This document shows, piece by piece, positions 15,982 through 24,795 of a stretch of 30,907 nt of DNA (the stretch's first letter is position 1; the number at the start of each line of letters is the position of its first letter). A program made the translations under genes and the position numbers. The notes beneath the pieces are model-generated. The model was not told the origin of the DNA, did no database searches, and saw only the letters and a list, made by a program, of their open reading frames with translations. Location: assembly GCA_964435725.1 (NCBI GenBank), contig CAYTAJ010000025.1, positions 1-30,907 of the forward strand. Direction: 5' to 3'. The DNA comes from Litorimonas sp964435725. Its GTDB lineage: Bacteria > Pseudomonadota > Alphaproteobacteria > Caulobacterales > Maricaulaceae.

Positions 15982-18198
15982 ATGAGTGTATATGCCCGTG
16001 GACATATCAGAGCGGAACAAAGGCGTTTTCGACGCGCATCAGAAGGTCGCGCTTGGTCTGTAAAGGAGTTACCGCGATATTATTATCACCGAAATTTTTG
16101 CGATATGCTGACCCATGTTAGCACACGCTATACCGACATTATGGAAGCTGAACACACGGCGTTCATTCGTGATTTTGAAGCCCTACCCTTCCACACGCAA
16201 TGCACCTATGCAAGGCTAGCGGGTCGCAAAGGCACAATTTTCAATCGCCATCATTTCAACTATCCAGAAATCGAAGATATTCCCGCTCAGTTTGATATTC
16301 TCGCAGAGTCCGGTTTTATACGCGGCATTCAAGATACTGATCTCGGGGAACATTTAAACGCTCTCACGAAACCTGAAATCACGGACTTACTGGCAGAAAG
16401 CGTATGTGAGACACAATATAAGCGATCTTGGAAAAAAGCTAAGCTTGTTGATATCGCGACAGATCATTTGAACTTCGAAGACCTAAGCAATCTGCAGGAC
16501 TATTTCGTCCAATCAAGGTTAGACGCCTTTAATTACCTTCTATTTCTATATTTTGGAAAAATTGAAACCAGTTTGCAATCTAAGACCTTAGGAGCACTGG
16601 GTCTTGTAAAGCCGGCTAAGTCAAATATACCAAAGAAAAGCTTTCAAAGCGCTGCGCACGCTAAGGCAAGCTACTTTTATTCCAAAGCCTTAAGCGATTT
16701 TGGGTCGCTCAATTATAGCGAGCTTTGTCATCTATCAGACAGTGTTGAGACGTGGCCTGACCCTGTTGATGAGGCCAATTGTTTAAACCGTGGAAAACTC
16801 ATTGAAAAACTAGGCCGTCATTTAGAAAGACAGGGCCAGCTTAATGAGGCGCTTCAGCTATACGCGCATATTGACAACGCCGCATGTAATGAACGTGTTG
16901 TGCGCATTCGATACGCGCGTAACGAGGGTGATGATCGCGACTGGTCGCGTGAACGCCTCGAGGGGATGATTGAAAATCCAGAGAATGAAAACGAGCTCGT
17001 TTTCGCGCAAGATTTCTATCAAAGAAAGTTCAAGAAAAAAAGGACAAGCAAAGTCACTGACCTGCTGAGGGAGAGTAAGATAATTTACTTGGATGAAGCG
17101 TTTAAAAATGCGCCTGAACGTGCAGTTTTAATCCATTACAAGGAAAAAGGTCTCGAGGTTTATCGTACAGAAAACCGCCCTTGGAAAACACTCTTCGGTC
17201 TTTTGTTTTGGGATGAAATTTTTAGGGAGGAGAGCCCGTCGGGGTGGCGTACACCCAATAGTCTTAAAACAGGCTCTTTTTATGACAAGCACGAAACTAT
17301 CATCGAAGAAAAGCTCGCAAAACTTAACAATCATAGCGAAACAACACTTCACCTCCTAAAGACAATGGCCGCGAATTACGGGGAACTAAATGGCGTCTTT
17401 ATTTGGGGTAGCCGTTCATTGGACAGAATTAAAGCCCTTATAAAAAATGCTCCGCATGATGCCTTAGCGGGCATTTTGCGATTAATGGCGAAAGATTTCG
17501 TCAACATGAATGATGGGTTTCCCGACCTCATGTTGGTCGAGAACGGGGGGCTTCGCTTTATTGAAGTTAAAGCAGAAGGTGATGTGCTTCGTCGCAATCA
17601 ATTGACACGTATACAACAGCTTAGAACAGCCGGATTTAAAGCCGAAATTTTGAGAGTGGGATGGCATATAGATCCGCATCAGACCTATGTTGTCGTCGAT
17701 GTGGAAACAACGGGCGGGCGGGCCGGATTACACCGCGTTACTGAAATCGGTGCCATAAAAATACAAAGCGGTGAGATTGTTGATGAGTGGTCCAGCCTGA
17801 TTAATCCTCAGCGCTCAATTCCTCCAAACATAACACGAATTACGGGTATAGATTATGAGATGATCAAAGACGCCCCTGTATTTGCCGAGATTGCCGATAG
17901 CTTTGAGGCCTTTATGGGCGATGCCATCTTTGCTGCTCATAACGTCAATTTCGACTATGGGTTTATCAGTGCAGAATTTCAGATGATTGACCGAAAGTTT
18001 AGCCATCCTAAAATTTGTACCTGTTCTTCTATGAGAAAACTCTATCCCGGATATAAGTCTTATGGCCTTAAAAATCTCTGCCAAGAGTTTCAGATAGACT
18101 TGAAAACGCACCATCGTGCCCTCTGTGATGCGAAAGCCGCTGCAGAATTGCTCAAGATGATTAATGACAAGCGTTTAGACATGCAAAGTGACGCATAA
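15982..18198 (+). CDS. FAN1-like VRR-NUC nuclease fused to a DnaQ-type 3'-5' exonuclease
   Basis: 738 residues from ATG 15982 (a TTG at 15934 would add 16 residues of poor quality). The N-terminal part matches bacterial FAN1: YYYHRNFCDMLTHVSTRY, then LAGRKGTIFNRHHFNYPEI, with a TPR-like helical middle. A VRR-NUC PD-(D/E)XK domain follows with GFPDL (D515) and FIEVKAEGD (E528, K530). The C-terminal 170 residues are a DEDDh exonuclease: VDVETTGG (D573, E575), NVNFD (D658), and H711 with D716. FAN1 cuts DNA flaps and acts in crosslink repair; DnaQ-type domains remove 3' nucleotides. All visible catalytic residues of both domains are kept. Bacterial FAN1 alone is about 560 residues, so the exonuclease is an added module. 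It stands alone, not in an obvious operon. Confidence 0.85.
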   Translation: MSVYARGHIRAEQRRFRRASEGRAWSVKELPRYYYHRNFCDMLTHVSTRYTDIMEAEHTAFIRDFEALPFHTQCTYARLAGRKGTIFNRHHFNYPEIEDIPAQFDILAESGFIRGIQDTDLGEHLNALTKPEITDLLAESVCETQYKRSWKKAKLVDIATDHLNFEDLSNLQDYFVQSRLDAFNYLLFLYFGKIETSLQSKTLGALGLVKPAKSNIPKKSFQSAAHAKASYFYSKALSDFGSLNYSELCHLSDSVETWPDPVDEANCLNRGKLIEKLGRHLERQGQLNEALQLYAHIDNAACNERVVRIRYARNEGDDRDWSRERLEGMIENPENENELVFAQDFYQRKFKKKRTSKVTDLLRESKIIYLDEAFKNAPERAVLIHYKEKGLEVYRTENRPWKTLFGLLFWDEIFREESPSGWRTPNSLKTGSFYDKHETIIEEKLAKLNNHSETTLHLLKTMAANYGELNGVFIWGSRSLDRIKALIKNAPHDALAGILRLMAKDFVNMNDGFPDLMLVENGGLRFIEVKAEGDVLRRNQLTRIQQLRTAGFKAEILRVGWHIDPHQTYVVVDVETTGGRAGLHRVTEIGAIKIQSGEIVDEWSSLINPQRSIPPNITRITGIDYEMIKDAPVFAEIADSFEAFMGDAIFAAHNVNFDYGFISAEFQMIDRKFSHPKICTCSSMRKLYPGYKSYGLKNLCQEFQIDLKTHHRALCDAKAAAELLKMINDKRLDMQSDA

Positions 18199-18261
18199 AT
18201 TAGGCGTAGAATTCTTATTAAAAATAAGCAAAACAGACTCATACCCAAACCCGGAGGTTAC

Positions 18262-18939
18262 GTGAGTCAAACATCTGCAGACATACGCCCCATTAAACAG
18301 GCTGATGCTCTTGAGGCTGTGCATGGTTTGATAGAAACCCGTCTGGCAGCGCTTATTCCATCCGATAAAACTTGGCCGGTGCGCCTGCATGAGGCTGAAC
18401 GGCATGCCCTACTTTCGCCCGGTAAACGCTTTCGTCCCTTACTATGCGCTCTGATTGCGCATGGTGCGACACAGGATGCCATATTAAGGCGCGCCGCAAT
18501 TGATGTGGGCTGTGTTGCCGAAATGGTCCATGCNNNNNNNNNNNNNNNNNNNNNNNNNNNNNNNNNNNNNNNNNNNNNNNNNNNNNNNNNNNNNNNNNNN
18601 NNNNNNNNNNNNNNNNNNNNNNNNNNNNNNNNNCTTACCGACCTCTCTGTCGGACAAAAAGAAGATCTAAAAGACTTTGCTTATCACCTTGGATTAGGCT
18701 TTCAATTACTGGATGACTTGAAAGACAGTTTGATGGATGACGCGGAGGCCGAAAAGTCGGTAGGGCGTGACGAAGGGAAAGCCACAATCCTTGCATTATT
18801 AGGCTCAAAACAGTCCAAGGAAAAATTGGAGTCCTATCTCACCTCAGCCATAGCGGCCCTTCATCGAGCGGGTCTGCAAAACTCAACGGTTCTAGAGGCG
18901 GCTATCGATCGCCAATTTTCTTTCCTTAAAACGGTATAG
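18262..18939 (+). CDS. crtE: Geranylgeranyl/farnesyl diphosphate synthase, probably CrtE (interrupted by gap)
   Basis: Trans-isoprenyl diphosphate synthase. GTG 18262 follows a strong GGAGG with a 4-base spacer. Visible family motifs are LLSPGKRFRPLLCAL (substrate-binding GKRxRP), VGCVAEMVHA just before the gap, and after it LGLGFQLLDDLKD with the second Asp-rich motif. The first DDxxD lies in the N run. About 193 residues are seen against the usual 290-300, so about 100 residues are missing. Position at the head of a crtW-crtZ operon argues for CrtE (GGPP synthase for carotenoids), but IspA cannot be excluded from sequence alone. Confidence 0.85.
   Translation: MSQTSADIRPIKQADALEAVHGLIETRLAALIPSDKTWPVRLHEAERHALLSPGKRFRPLLCALIAHGATQDAILRRAAIDVGCVAEMVHXXXXXXXXXXXXXXXXXXXXXXXXXXXXXXXXXXLTDLSVGQKEDLKDFAYHLGLGFQLLDDLKDSLMDDAEAEKSVGRDEGKATILALLGSKQSKEKLESYLTSAIAALHRAGLQNSTVLEAAIDRQFSFLKTV
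18534..18633. other. Assembly gap (100 N) in crtE
   Basis: Exactly 100 undetermined bases. They replace the region that carries the first Asp-rich motif; family length suggests about 300 bases are really missing. Confidence 0.9.
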
Positions 18940-19892
18940 TGTCGTCTGACGGACATATGTCACTTCTGTCGGTTAACAAACTGACCGTCAGCTATGGCGC
19001 CCATACGGCACTGGACAACTTATCTCTCGATATCAAAGCGGGAGAACTGGTCGGCGTAATTGGGCCTAATGGGGCTGGAAAAACAAGTTTTATCAAAGCT
19101 TTATGTGGACGTGTGCCTGTAGACGGGCAAGTTTCAATTAATGGACATAGTATCAAAAGAGGCCATGACAGGCGCGCTCTTATTGGGCTCGTGCCGCAAG
19201 ATATTGGGCTCTATGAACATCTTACCGCGCAAGAAAACCTTGATGTTATGGCGCGTTTACTCTCCGTGCCACGTCGTGAAAGACATAAATTCGTAGACAA
19301 GGCCCTTGAAAGCGTAGGGATGACCGAAAAATCAAAGTCTTATGTCAAAGACTTATCCGGTGGAATGAAGCGACGAATTAATGTTGCGGCCGCCATCATG
19401 CATGATCCAAAATTGGTGATTTTTGATGAACCAACAGCCGGTATTGATATCCCCGCTCGTGATACCGTGCACCGTCTTGCCAGAGAACTCGCTGAAACAG
19501 GTAAATCCGTCATCCTTGTAACCCATGAATTGGAGCAAGCCGAAGCGCTTTGCGATAAAATTTTACTCCTGAAAAATGGACAGCGCTTGGCCTATGAAAG
19601 CCCTGCTTCGCTTCTATCACGTTATTACGGAGACAAGAGAGAAGTCTTAGTCCGTTTTGCGTCTCCTCCCAGTAATGAAACACTGGGTCAAATGCGGCCT
19701 TTCGAGTTCAAACAAGGCGAGCTGCCGACGATTTGGAAATCAATGACCCAAGCCAGTGAAGTATCTTTTGTTTCTGCTTTTATGACAGCTCTGAAAAACG
19801 GAGATAAACTCGTCAGAGAAATTACAGTCCGTCGGCCAAACTTAACGAGGCTAATGCATGAGATTGAAACATGCGAGGAACGCCAATCATGA
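18939..19892 (+). CDS. ABC transporter ATP-binding protein
   Basis: 317 residues. A single nucleotide-binding domain shows Walker A GPNGAGKTS, Q-loop VPQDIGLYE, signature LSGGMKRR, Walker B LVIFDEPTAGID and H-loop VTHELEQ, followed by a roughly 90-residue C-terminal extension. It belongs to the DrrA/NatA-like group that pairs with ABC-2 permeases. GTG 18939 overlaps the crtE TAG by one base; ATG 18957 is an alternative start. The stop overlaps the permease ATG (ATGA). Being buried between crtE and crtW, it may move a carotenoid or other lipid-like substrate. That is context inference only. Confidence 0.92.
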   Translation: MSSDGHMSLLSVNKLTVSYGAHTALDNLSLDIKAGELVGVIGPNGAGKTSFIKALCGRVPVDGQVSINGHSIKRGHDRRALIGLVPQDIGLYEHLTAQENLDVMARLLSVPRRERHKFVDKALESVGMTEKSKSYVKDLSGGMKRRINVAAAIMHDPKLVIFDEPTAGIDIPARDTVHRLARELAETGKSVILVTHELEQAEALCDKILLLKNGQRLAYESPASLLSRYYGDKREVLVRFASPPSNETLGQMRPFEFKQGELPTIWKSMTQASEVSFVSAFMTALKNGDKLVREITVRRPNLTRLMHEIETCEERQS

Positions 19893-20194
19893 TATTGGCC
19901 GTTCTGAAAATCATGTGGCTGAGGCTTTGGCGCGATAAAGGCGCTCTTGTCTTGGCGTTTATCTTGCCTGGNNNNNNNNNNNNNNNNNNNNNNNNNNNNN
20001 NNNNNNNNNNNNNNNNNNNNNNNNNNNNNNNNNNNNNNNNNNNNNNNNNNNNNNNNNNNNNNNNNNNNNNNGGCATTCTGGCACGCGGACAATCTGTCCT
20101 GTCCCTTTGGCCGGTCTGGACTGTTATATTCGGAACATCTTTGTTATTGATAAGTCTTGCGGCGATAATCTCGCACAAGATGATGAGAGTTTGA
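19889..20194 (+). CDS. ABC-2 type transporter permease (mostly lost in gap)
   Basis: Only 28 codons before the N run and about 41 after it are visible. The start MILAVLKIMWLRLWRDKGAL leading into VLAFILPG is the typical amphipathic start and first helix of ABC-2 permeases. The end WPVWTVIFGTSLLLISLAAII is a last membrane helix, followed by a short basic tail. Permeases of this type have about 370 residues, so about 300 are missing. Coupled to the ATPase by a 4-base overlap, and its TGA abuts the TTG of crtW. Confidence 0.8.
   Translation: MILAVLKIMWLRLWRDKGALVLAFILPXXXXXXXXXXXXXXXXXXXXXXXXXXXXXXXXXXGILARGQSVLSLWPVWTVIFGTSLLLISLAAIISHKMMRV
19972..20071. other. Assembly gap (100 N) in the ABC permease gene
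   Basis: Exactly 100 undetermined bases. They replace the bulk of the permease, probably about 900 bases by family length. Confidence 0.9.
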
Positions 20195-20929
20195 TTGACG
20201 CAGTCGGAAGTCATAAAGTCTAAGCCCTACAACTGGGGGCCAATATTGGCTTCGCTAGTTATCGTGGCATGGGCTGCTGTTCACATTTATAGTGTTTTCT
20301 TCCATCAATTGGGCAGTCCAGTTTGGCAGACGATCGGTCTCATTGCGCTGCAATGTTGGTTATATACGGGCGTTTTTATTGTCGCGCATGACACAATGCA
20401 TGGTTCATTGATGCCGCATCGACCGAAGCTTAATGCCTTTATCGGAACCGCTATTCTCTTTGTTTATGCTGGCTTTAACTGGAGAAAAATGCGTGAGGCG
20501 CATCACGCGCATCATCACCACTCAGGTTTAGCAGGCGACCCGGACTTTAATGTTGAAAACCCTAAAGACTTTTGGCCCTGGTATGTGAAATTCTTCCGTC
20601 AATATTTTGGCTTACCGCAATTACTCGTCTTGGTCGGTTTTACTCTGGTTTATATTTTCGTTTTTGGCGCTTCATATATCAATACAATCGTGATGTGGGC
20701 CGTGCCAGCCATCCTAAGTTCCGTTCAGCTGTTTTATTTTGGTACATACCTGACGCATAGACATAGTGATGAGTTTAAAGATGAACATAATGCGCGCAGC
20801 AATAATTACCCTAAATGGCTATCTTTATTGACCTGTTTTCATTTCGGATATCATCACGAGCACCATCTGTTCCCACATGAACCATGGTGGCGCCTCCCTG
20901 CCCGCAAATTTGAGAGCCAATCGTCATGA
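20195..20929 (+). CDS. crtW: Beta-carotene ketolase CrtW
   Basis: A 244-residue membrane di-iron oxygenase that adds keto groups at C4/C4' of beta-ionone rings, giving canthaxanthin or, together with CrtZ, astaxanthin. The histidine motifs are HDTMHGSL, REAHHAHHHHSG, and the diagnostic CrtW tail FGYHHEHHLFPHEPWWRLP. Several membrane helices are visible. The start is TTG 20195 directly after the permease TGA, with GAGAG at 20185-20189 (5-base spacer). Its stop overlaps crtZ by 4 bases. Length and motifs are complete. Confidence 0.96.
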   Translation: MTQSEVIKSKPYNWGPILASLVIVAWAAVHIYSVFFHQLGSPVWQTIGLIALQCWLYTGVFIVAHDTMHGSLMPHRPKLNAFIGTAILFVYAGFNWRKMREAHHAHHHHSGLAGDPDFNVENPKDFWPWYVKFFRQYFGLPQLLVLVGFTLVYIFVFGASYINTIVMWAVPAILSSVQLFYFGTYLTHRHSDEFKDEHNARSNNYPKWLSLLTCFHFGYHHEHHLFPHEPWWRLPARKFESQSS

Positions 20930-21426
20930 CATGGTATGTCGCCTTATTCATCGTAATCGCGAGCGTCATTGGCATGGAGGTTTTCGCTTGGTTTATCCAT
21001 AAATATGTCATGCATAGTCGGTGGGGTTGGGGATGGCACGAAAGCCATCATACTGAAACTGAGGGATATTTTGAAAAGAACGATCTATATGCCGTCTGTT
21101 TTAGTGTGATTGCGGCCAGCTTATTCATCATTGGCTCTATGGGATATCCTGTGCTTTGGATGATTGCTCTTGGGCTCACAATTTATGGTGTGCTTTACGG
21201 CATTGTTCATGATGGATTGGTACATCAACGCTGGCCATTCTTTGTACATGTTAAAGGTGGCTATTTAAAACGCCTGGTACAAGCACACCGCCTTCACCAT
21301 GCTGTTCATGAACGTGATGGTGCTGTGTCTTTCGGGTTTCTCTATGCCGAAGATGTGCGCTCCCTAAAGGCACAGTTGAAAGCCAATCAATCAAAACAAT
21401 CAGAGAGCACCTCCGCGCAGTCATGA
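20926..21426 (+). CDS. crtZ: Beta-carotene hydroxylase CrtZ
   Basis: A 166-residue membrane di-iron hydroxylase acting at C3/C3' of beta-ionone rings (zeaxanthin, and astaxanthin with CrtW). Histidine clusters: HKYVMHSRWGWGWHESHH, HDGLVHQRW and HRLHHAVHERDG; the tail FGFLYAEDVRSLK is also typical. ATGA overlaps join it to crtW upstream and aat downstream. crtB, crtI and crtY are not in this window, so the pathway must be completed elsewhere. Confidence 0.96.
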   Translation: MTWYVALFIVIASVIGMEVFAWFIHKYVMHSRWGWGWHESHHTETEGYFEKNDLYAVCFSVIAASLFIIGSMGYPVLWMIALGLTIYGVLYGIVHDGLVHQRWPFFVHVKGGYLKRLVQAHRLHHAVHERDGAVSFGFLYAEDVRSLKAQLKANQSKQSESTSAQS

Positions 21427-22046
21427 CGCCTTTCGGGCCAGAGGCTTTATTGGAATGTTACCGGCGCGGGGTTTTCCCTATGTCTGACTCACGCACAGAC
21501 CAACAAGTCTTTTTGATGGACCCTGACCAAAGAGGGATAATTCCCCTTAATGGTTTACATATCTCGCGGTCTTTAAAGAAATTTATGGCTAAGTCCGACT
21601 GGACGTTAATCTATAGCAATGACTTCCCATCTGTTATTCGCGCCTGTGCTCAACCTGATACAGGTCGAGAAAGCACTTGGATCAGTGAAGGTTTAGAGGG
21701 GCTTTATCTCGAGCTTCACGGAGAGGGTTATGCCTATTCAGTTGAGGTTTATGAAGGCACGAAGCTTATCGGAGGTTTGTATGGCGTCAGTCTGGGCGGT
21801 GCATTCTTTGGCGAAAGTATGTTTTCACGCGCGACCAATGCCAGCAAAGTTGCCTTAGTGGGTTTGGTCAAAGGTTTAAATGAACAGGGATATTCTTTAT
21901 TAGACACTCAATTTTTGACACCCCACTTAGCGACCTTAGGAGGCATCGAAATTCCGAGTGCTGAATATCACCAACACCTTAAAAGAGCTCTTAAACTCAA
22001 AGCAGAATTTCCCGTTGGAAAGACAAGTGTGACAAATTTGATATAG
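21423..22046 (+). CDS. aat: Leucyl/phenylalanyl-tRNA-protein transferase
   Basis: 207 residues. It transfers Leu or Phe from aminoacyl-tRNA to N-terminal Arg/Lys of proteins, marking them for ClpS/ClpAP (N-degron pathway). Family motifs are ECYRRGVFPMSDS, STWISEGLEGLYLELHGEGYAYSVE, GGLYGVSLGGAFFGESMFS and LDTQFLTPHLATLGGIEI. It starts inside the crtZ stop (ATGA), an unusual pairing with carotenoid genes that suggests simple co-transcription more than a shared pathway. Confidence 0.96.
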   Translation: MTPFGPEALLECYRRGVFPMSDSRTDQQVFLMDPDQRGIIPLNGLHISRSLKKFMAKSDWTLIYSNDFPSVIRACAQPDTGRESTWISEGLEGLYLELHGEGYAYSVEVYEGTKLIGGLYGVSLGGAFFGESMFSRATNASKVALVGLVKGLNEQGYSLLDTQFLTPHLATLGGIEIPSAEYHQHLKRALKLKAEFPVGKTSVTNLI

Positions 22047-22081
22047 CCATCCAAAAGCTTTTAATGTTGGTGTTGTTCGAC

Positions 22082-22109
22082 TTGACGCACGTAAGACTCT
22101 GTCTATGTT
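22082..22109 (+). promoter_or_regulatory. Candidate sigma70-type promoter for the DEAD-box helicase gene
   Basis: TTGACG at 22082-22087 and TATGTT at 22104-22109 are separated by 16 bases, a fair match to -35/-10 elements. The site lies in the 117-base spacer between aat and the helicase, about 55 bases upstream of its start. No other good candidate is visible in the spacer. It is prediction by eye only. Confidence 0.4.
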
Positions 22110-22163
22110 GCGCGCAAATTAGCGTGTTGAATAAAACAGTCTATTGTTGAAAAGAAAAACTGC

Positions 22164-23726
22164 TTGAGCTCTTCTGATAACATTACCGAAGTATCTGCCG
22201 ATGAGGCTGTTGACGTTACCTTTAAGGAATTAGGCCTTGAGCCAAAGATCCTCAAAGCCCTTGATGATATGGGCTATGAAAAGCCAACCCCCATTCAAGC
22301 GCGCGCTATACCTGCGGCAATGCAGCAAAGAGACGTTCTTGGCATTGCGCAAACAGGTACAGGTAAAACAGGCGCTTTTACTCTTCCGACAATGAATAAG
22401 TTATCCAAAGGGCGTGCTCGAGCGCGTATGCCCCGCTGTCTTATCATCTGCCCGACCCGCGAACTTGCCGCTCAAGTTGCCGAGAATGTTGAGCAATACG
22501 GGAAGTATTTAAAGCTAGAGATGGCCCTGTTGATTGGTGGCGTATCTTTCGCAGATCAAGACAGAAAGCTCATGAAGGGCGTTGATATTCTCATAGCAAC
22601 ACCCGGGCGATTGTTAGATCAATTTGAGCGCGGGAAAATCCTTATGACAGGCGTTCAAACGCTCGTCGTTGATGAAGCCGACCGCATGCTGGATATGGGC
22701 TTCATTCCTGATATTGAAAAGATATTCAAACTCACGCCTTTCACGCGTCAGGTTCTATTCTTTTCCGCGACAATGCCAGGTGAGATTAAGCGCTTAGTCG
22801 ACCAATTCTTACATCAACCTGTAACCATTCAAGTTGCTCGCCAATCAACAACGGCAGAAACGGTAAGGCAACGCATTATTCGTATGCCTTCCTCTGACCC
22901 TAAGCAAAAACGTACAGCCTTGCGTTGGGCCATTGACCAAGAAGATGTCGATAACGGCATCATTTTTTGTAACCGCAAAAGAGACGTTGATATTGTTGCG
23001 AAGTCTTTGACAGTACACGGTAAGTCTGCCGCACCAATCCATGGCGACCTGGCGCAATCTCTTAGAACGCAAACATTAGAGTCTTTTAAAAACGGTGAGA
23101 TTAAATTCTTGGTTGCCAGTGATGTTGCAGCCCGAGGACTTGATGTGCCGAGCGTGAGTCACGTCTTCAATTATGATGTTCCTAATCATTCAGAAGATTA
23201 CGTGCATCGCATCGGTCGGACAGGACGTGCCGGTCGTGAAGGCGATACCATTATGCTCGTCGCCCGTCTGGATGAGAAAAACTATCAGGACATTTTAGAC
23301 CTCATTAAAGTCGATGCCATTGAAGAGATTGATGTTCCCGGCATTGAAGATTTTCCAAAAGACGGCGGACGTCGTAGACGCGGCGGCAGTGATAAAAAAC
23401 GCGGCCGTCGCAGTGATAGAGACAGAACACGCAAGACTTCGAGCCGTTCAAAAAATAATAATCTTGATCAACCCGAAGATATTGCATTAGACTCGGAAAA
23501 GTCAAAATCTTCAAGGCGAAGAAGAGCCTCTCCAAGAAAAGACGAGAAACCTCAAGAGACCCAATCAAAAGAAACCAAAGCTAAGCGCTCTCATAAAAAA
23601 CAAACAGAGCAAGAAGAGCGCAAGTCTTCTGACACGGGTAAGAAAAAGTCTCGTTATAAAGACACCTTACCAGAAAATACCGAAGTCGGTTTTGCGGGTG
23701 TCGTTCCGGACTTTTTTAAGGTTTAA
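22164..23726 (+). CDS. DEAD-box ATP-dependent RNA helicase (RhlE-like) with basic tail
   Basis: 520 residues. All core motifs are seen in order: Q-motif (FKELGLEPKILKAL ... PTPIQ), motif I AQTGTGKT, Ia PTRELAAQ, GG, TPGRLLD, motif II DEAD, motif III SAT, motif V ARGLDVP and motif VI HRIGRTGRAGR. From about residue 395 a roughly 110-residue tail follows, rich in Arg, Lys and Ser, with repeated RRRR/KK clusters and low complexity, typical of RNA-tethering extensions. The start is TTG 22164: the first in-frame ATG lies inside the Q-motif region and cannot be the start. It likely remodels structured RNA or ribosomal precursors. Its 3' end overlaps the convergent hydrolase gene by 11 bases. Confidence 0.93.
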   Translation: MSSSDNITEVSADEAVDVTFKELGLEPKILKALDDMGYEKPTPIQARAIPAAMQQRDVLGIAQTGTGKTGAFTLPTMNKLSKGRARARMPRCLIICPTRELAAQVAENVEQYGKYLKLEMALLIGGVSFADQDRKLMKGVDILIATPGRLLDQFERGKILMTGVQTLVVDEADRMLDMGFIPDIEKIFKLTPFTRQVLFFSATMPGEIKRLVDQFLHQPVTIQVARQSTTAETVRQRIIRMPSSDPKQKRTALRWAIDQEDVDNGIIFCNRKRDVDIVAKSLTVHGKSAAPIHGDLAQSLRTQTLESFKNGEIKFLVASDVAARGLDVPSVSHVFNYDVPNHSEDYVHRIGRTGRAGREGDTIMLVARLDEKNYQDILDLIKVDAIEEIDVPGIEDFPKDGGRRRRGGSDKKRGRRSDRDRTRKTSSRSKNNNLDQPEDIALDSEKSKSSRRRRASPRKDEKPQETQSKETKAKRSHKKQTEQEERKSSDTGKKKSRYKDTLPENTEVGFAGVVPDFFKV

Positions 23727-24795
23727 GCTCTGTTCTGAGAGAGTTTACAAAACTCTCTAATTGGCTCAACATATCAAAAACAACCTCATCGGACTCTTGC
23801 GGCAAACAGTGTCCTGTACCGGGATATGTCTTATTTTGACAGTCAGGAAGACGCTCTGAACAAACACTGACATTTGTTTCAGTCGACACAAAGTCATCGA
23901 CATCAGCAGATATAATGAAGACAGGCGTTTCAATATTTTCCATAAAACCATCTTCACGAATATAAAGACTGCTTTCAAAAAACTCAGCACCCCATTGATT
24001 TGTCACATCGCCCACCCTTTCATTTGGGTGATTTGTAAAAGTCGCATCACGAAGATAGAGACGTTTAGGATTTGAACTGCAATGTTCTATGCCTGAAATT
24101 GAATAGTCTTCGACAAACGGCTTCCAATTATCACCGCCAGGCGTGTAGCGCTTGGCTTGGCCGATTTTTCGCATAAAATTCATCAACCCTAAGGCTTTAT
24201 CAAAATCCATATTACCTGCTTTGGGCTCAATGGCAGGCGCAACCAAAAACAAGCCATCGAAGATTTGCGGATATTCACCTGCTGTTCGTAAAGCTACATG
24301 CCCCCCAAAAGAGATGGCCATAGGAATGATTTGGCGTTCTGTTTCAAAGTTCTGGCTTTTGATAAAAGCGTCTACGTCATCGGCATAAGTTCCAAAATCA
24401 TCGACCCAGAGTTTCTCAGGTTGCTCAGGAAAATGCCTGTCAGATCCGCCCTGACCGCGAAGATCTAGCCCCATAATGTGAAAACCCCTCTCTGCGAGAC
24501 GGTCAGCGTGTTCGCCATACATTTTAAGCGTTGCGGTATATCCGGGTATGATAAGGATTGTTGTATCTGCTGTACCGCGATTACCCGTTTCTCCCCATCG
24601 CAACCCTGTACCGTCGGCAGTTTCAAAACGACCCCAAGTCCAATCTGATGGCATTGGCGGTACAGTAAAGTCATCGACTTGCGCTTGGTAAGCCTTGCTC
24701 ACTTCAAAAGGCTCATATCGTTTTTCGGGCCAAAACAAGGCAGCAACTATAGCCAGCAATAAGCCAAAGATAAGGATGAGTGTTATCTTACGCAT
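23716..24795 (-). CDS. Alpha/beta hydrolase with N-terminal membrane anchor (lysophospholipase-like)
   Basis: 359 residues from ATG 24795, starting with a hydrophobic segment (MRKITLILIFGLLLAIVAAL) that is an anchor or signal peptide. The alpha/beta-hydrolase core has IIPGYTATLKMY (oxyanion region), LDLRGQGGSD, the nucleophile elbow PMAISFGGH (S162), a candidate acid in ISADVDDFVS and His in PGTGHCLPQ. It resembles the serine aminopeptidase S33/PldB-type lipases; the substrate is unknown. The start overlaps the end of the GST gene by 8 bases; ATG 24807 is possible. Its end overlaps the convergent helicase gene. Confidence 0.82.
   Translation of the reverse strand: MRKITLILIFGLLLAIVAALFWPEKRYEPFEVSKAYQAQVDDFTVPPMPSDWTWGRFETADGTGLRWGETGNRGTADTTILIIPGYTATLKMYGEHADRLAERGFHIMGLDLRGQGGSDRHFPEQPEKLWVDDFGTYADDVDAFIKSQNFETERQIIPMAISFGGHVALRTAGEYPQIFDGLFLVAPAIEPKAGNMDFDKALGLMNFMRKIGQAKRYTPGGDNWKPFVEDYSISGIEHCSSNPKRLYLRDATFTNHPNERVGDVTNQWGAEFFESSLYIREDGFMENIETPVFIISADVDDFVSTETNVSVCSERLPDCQNKTYPGTGHCLPQESDEVVFDMLSQLESFVNSLRTELKP

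Noticed and set aside
23738..23758. Perfect inverted repeat AGAGAGTTT-ACA-AAACTCTCT as a terminator between the helicase and hydrolase genes
   Set aside because: The 9-base stem is real but has no T-run on either strand, is AT-rich, and lies inside the hydrolase coding region. It may help end transcription, but the evidence is not enough for a call.
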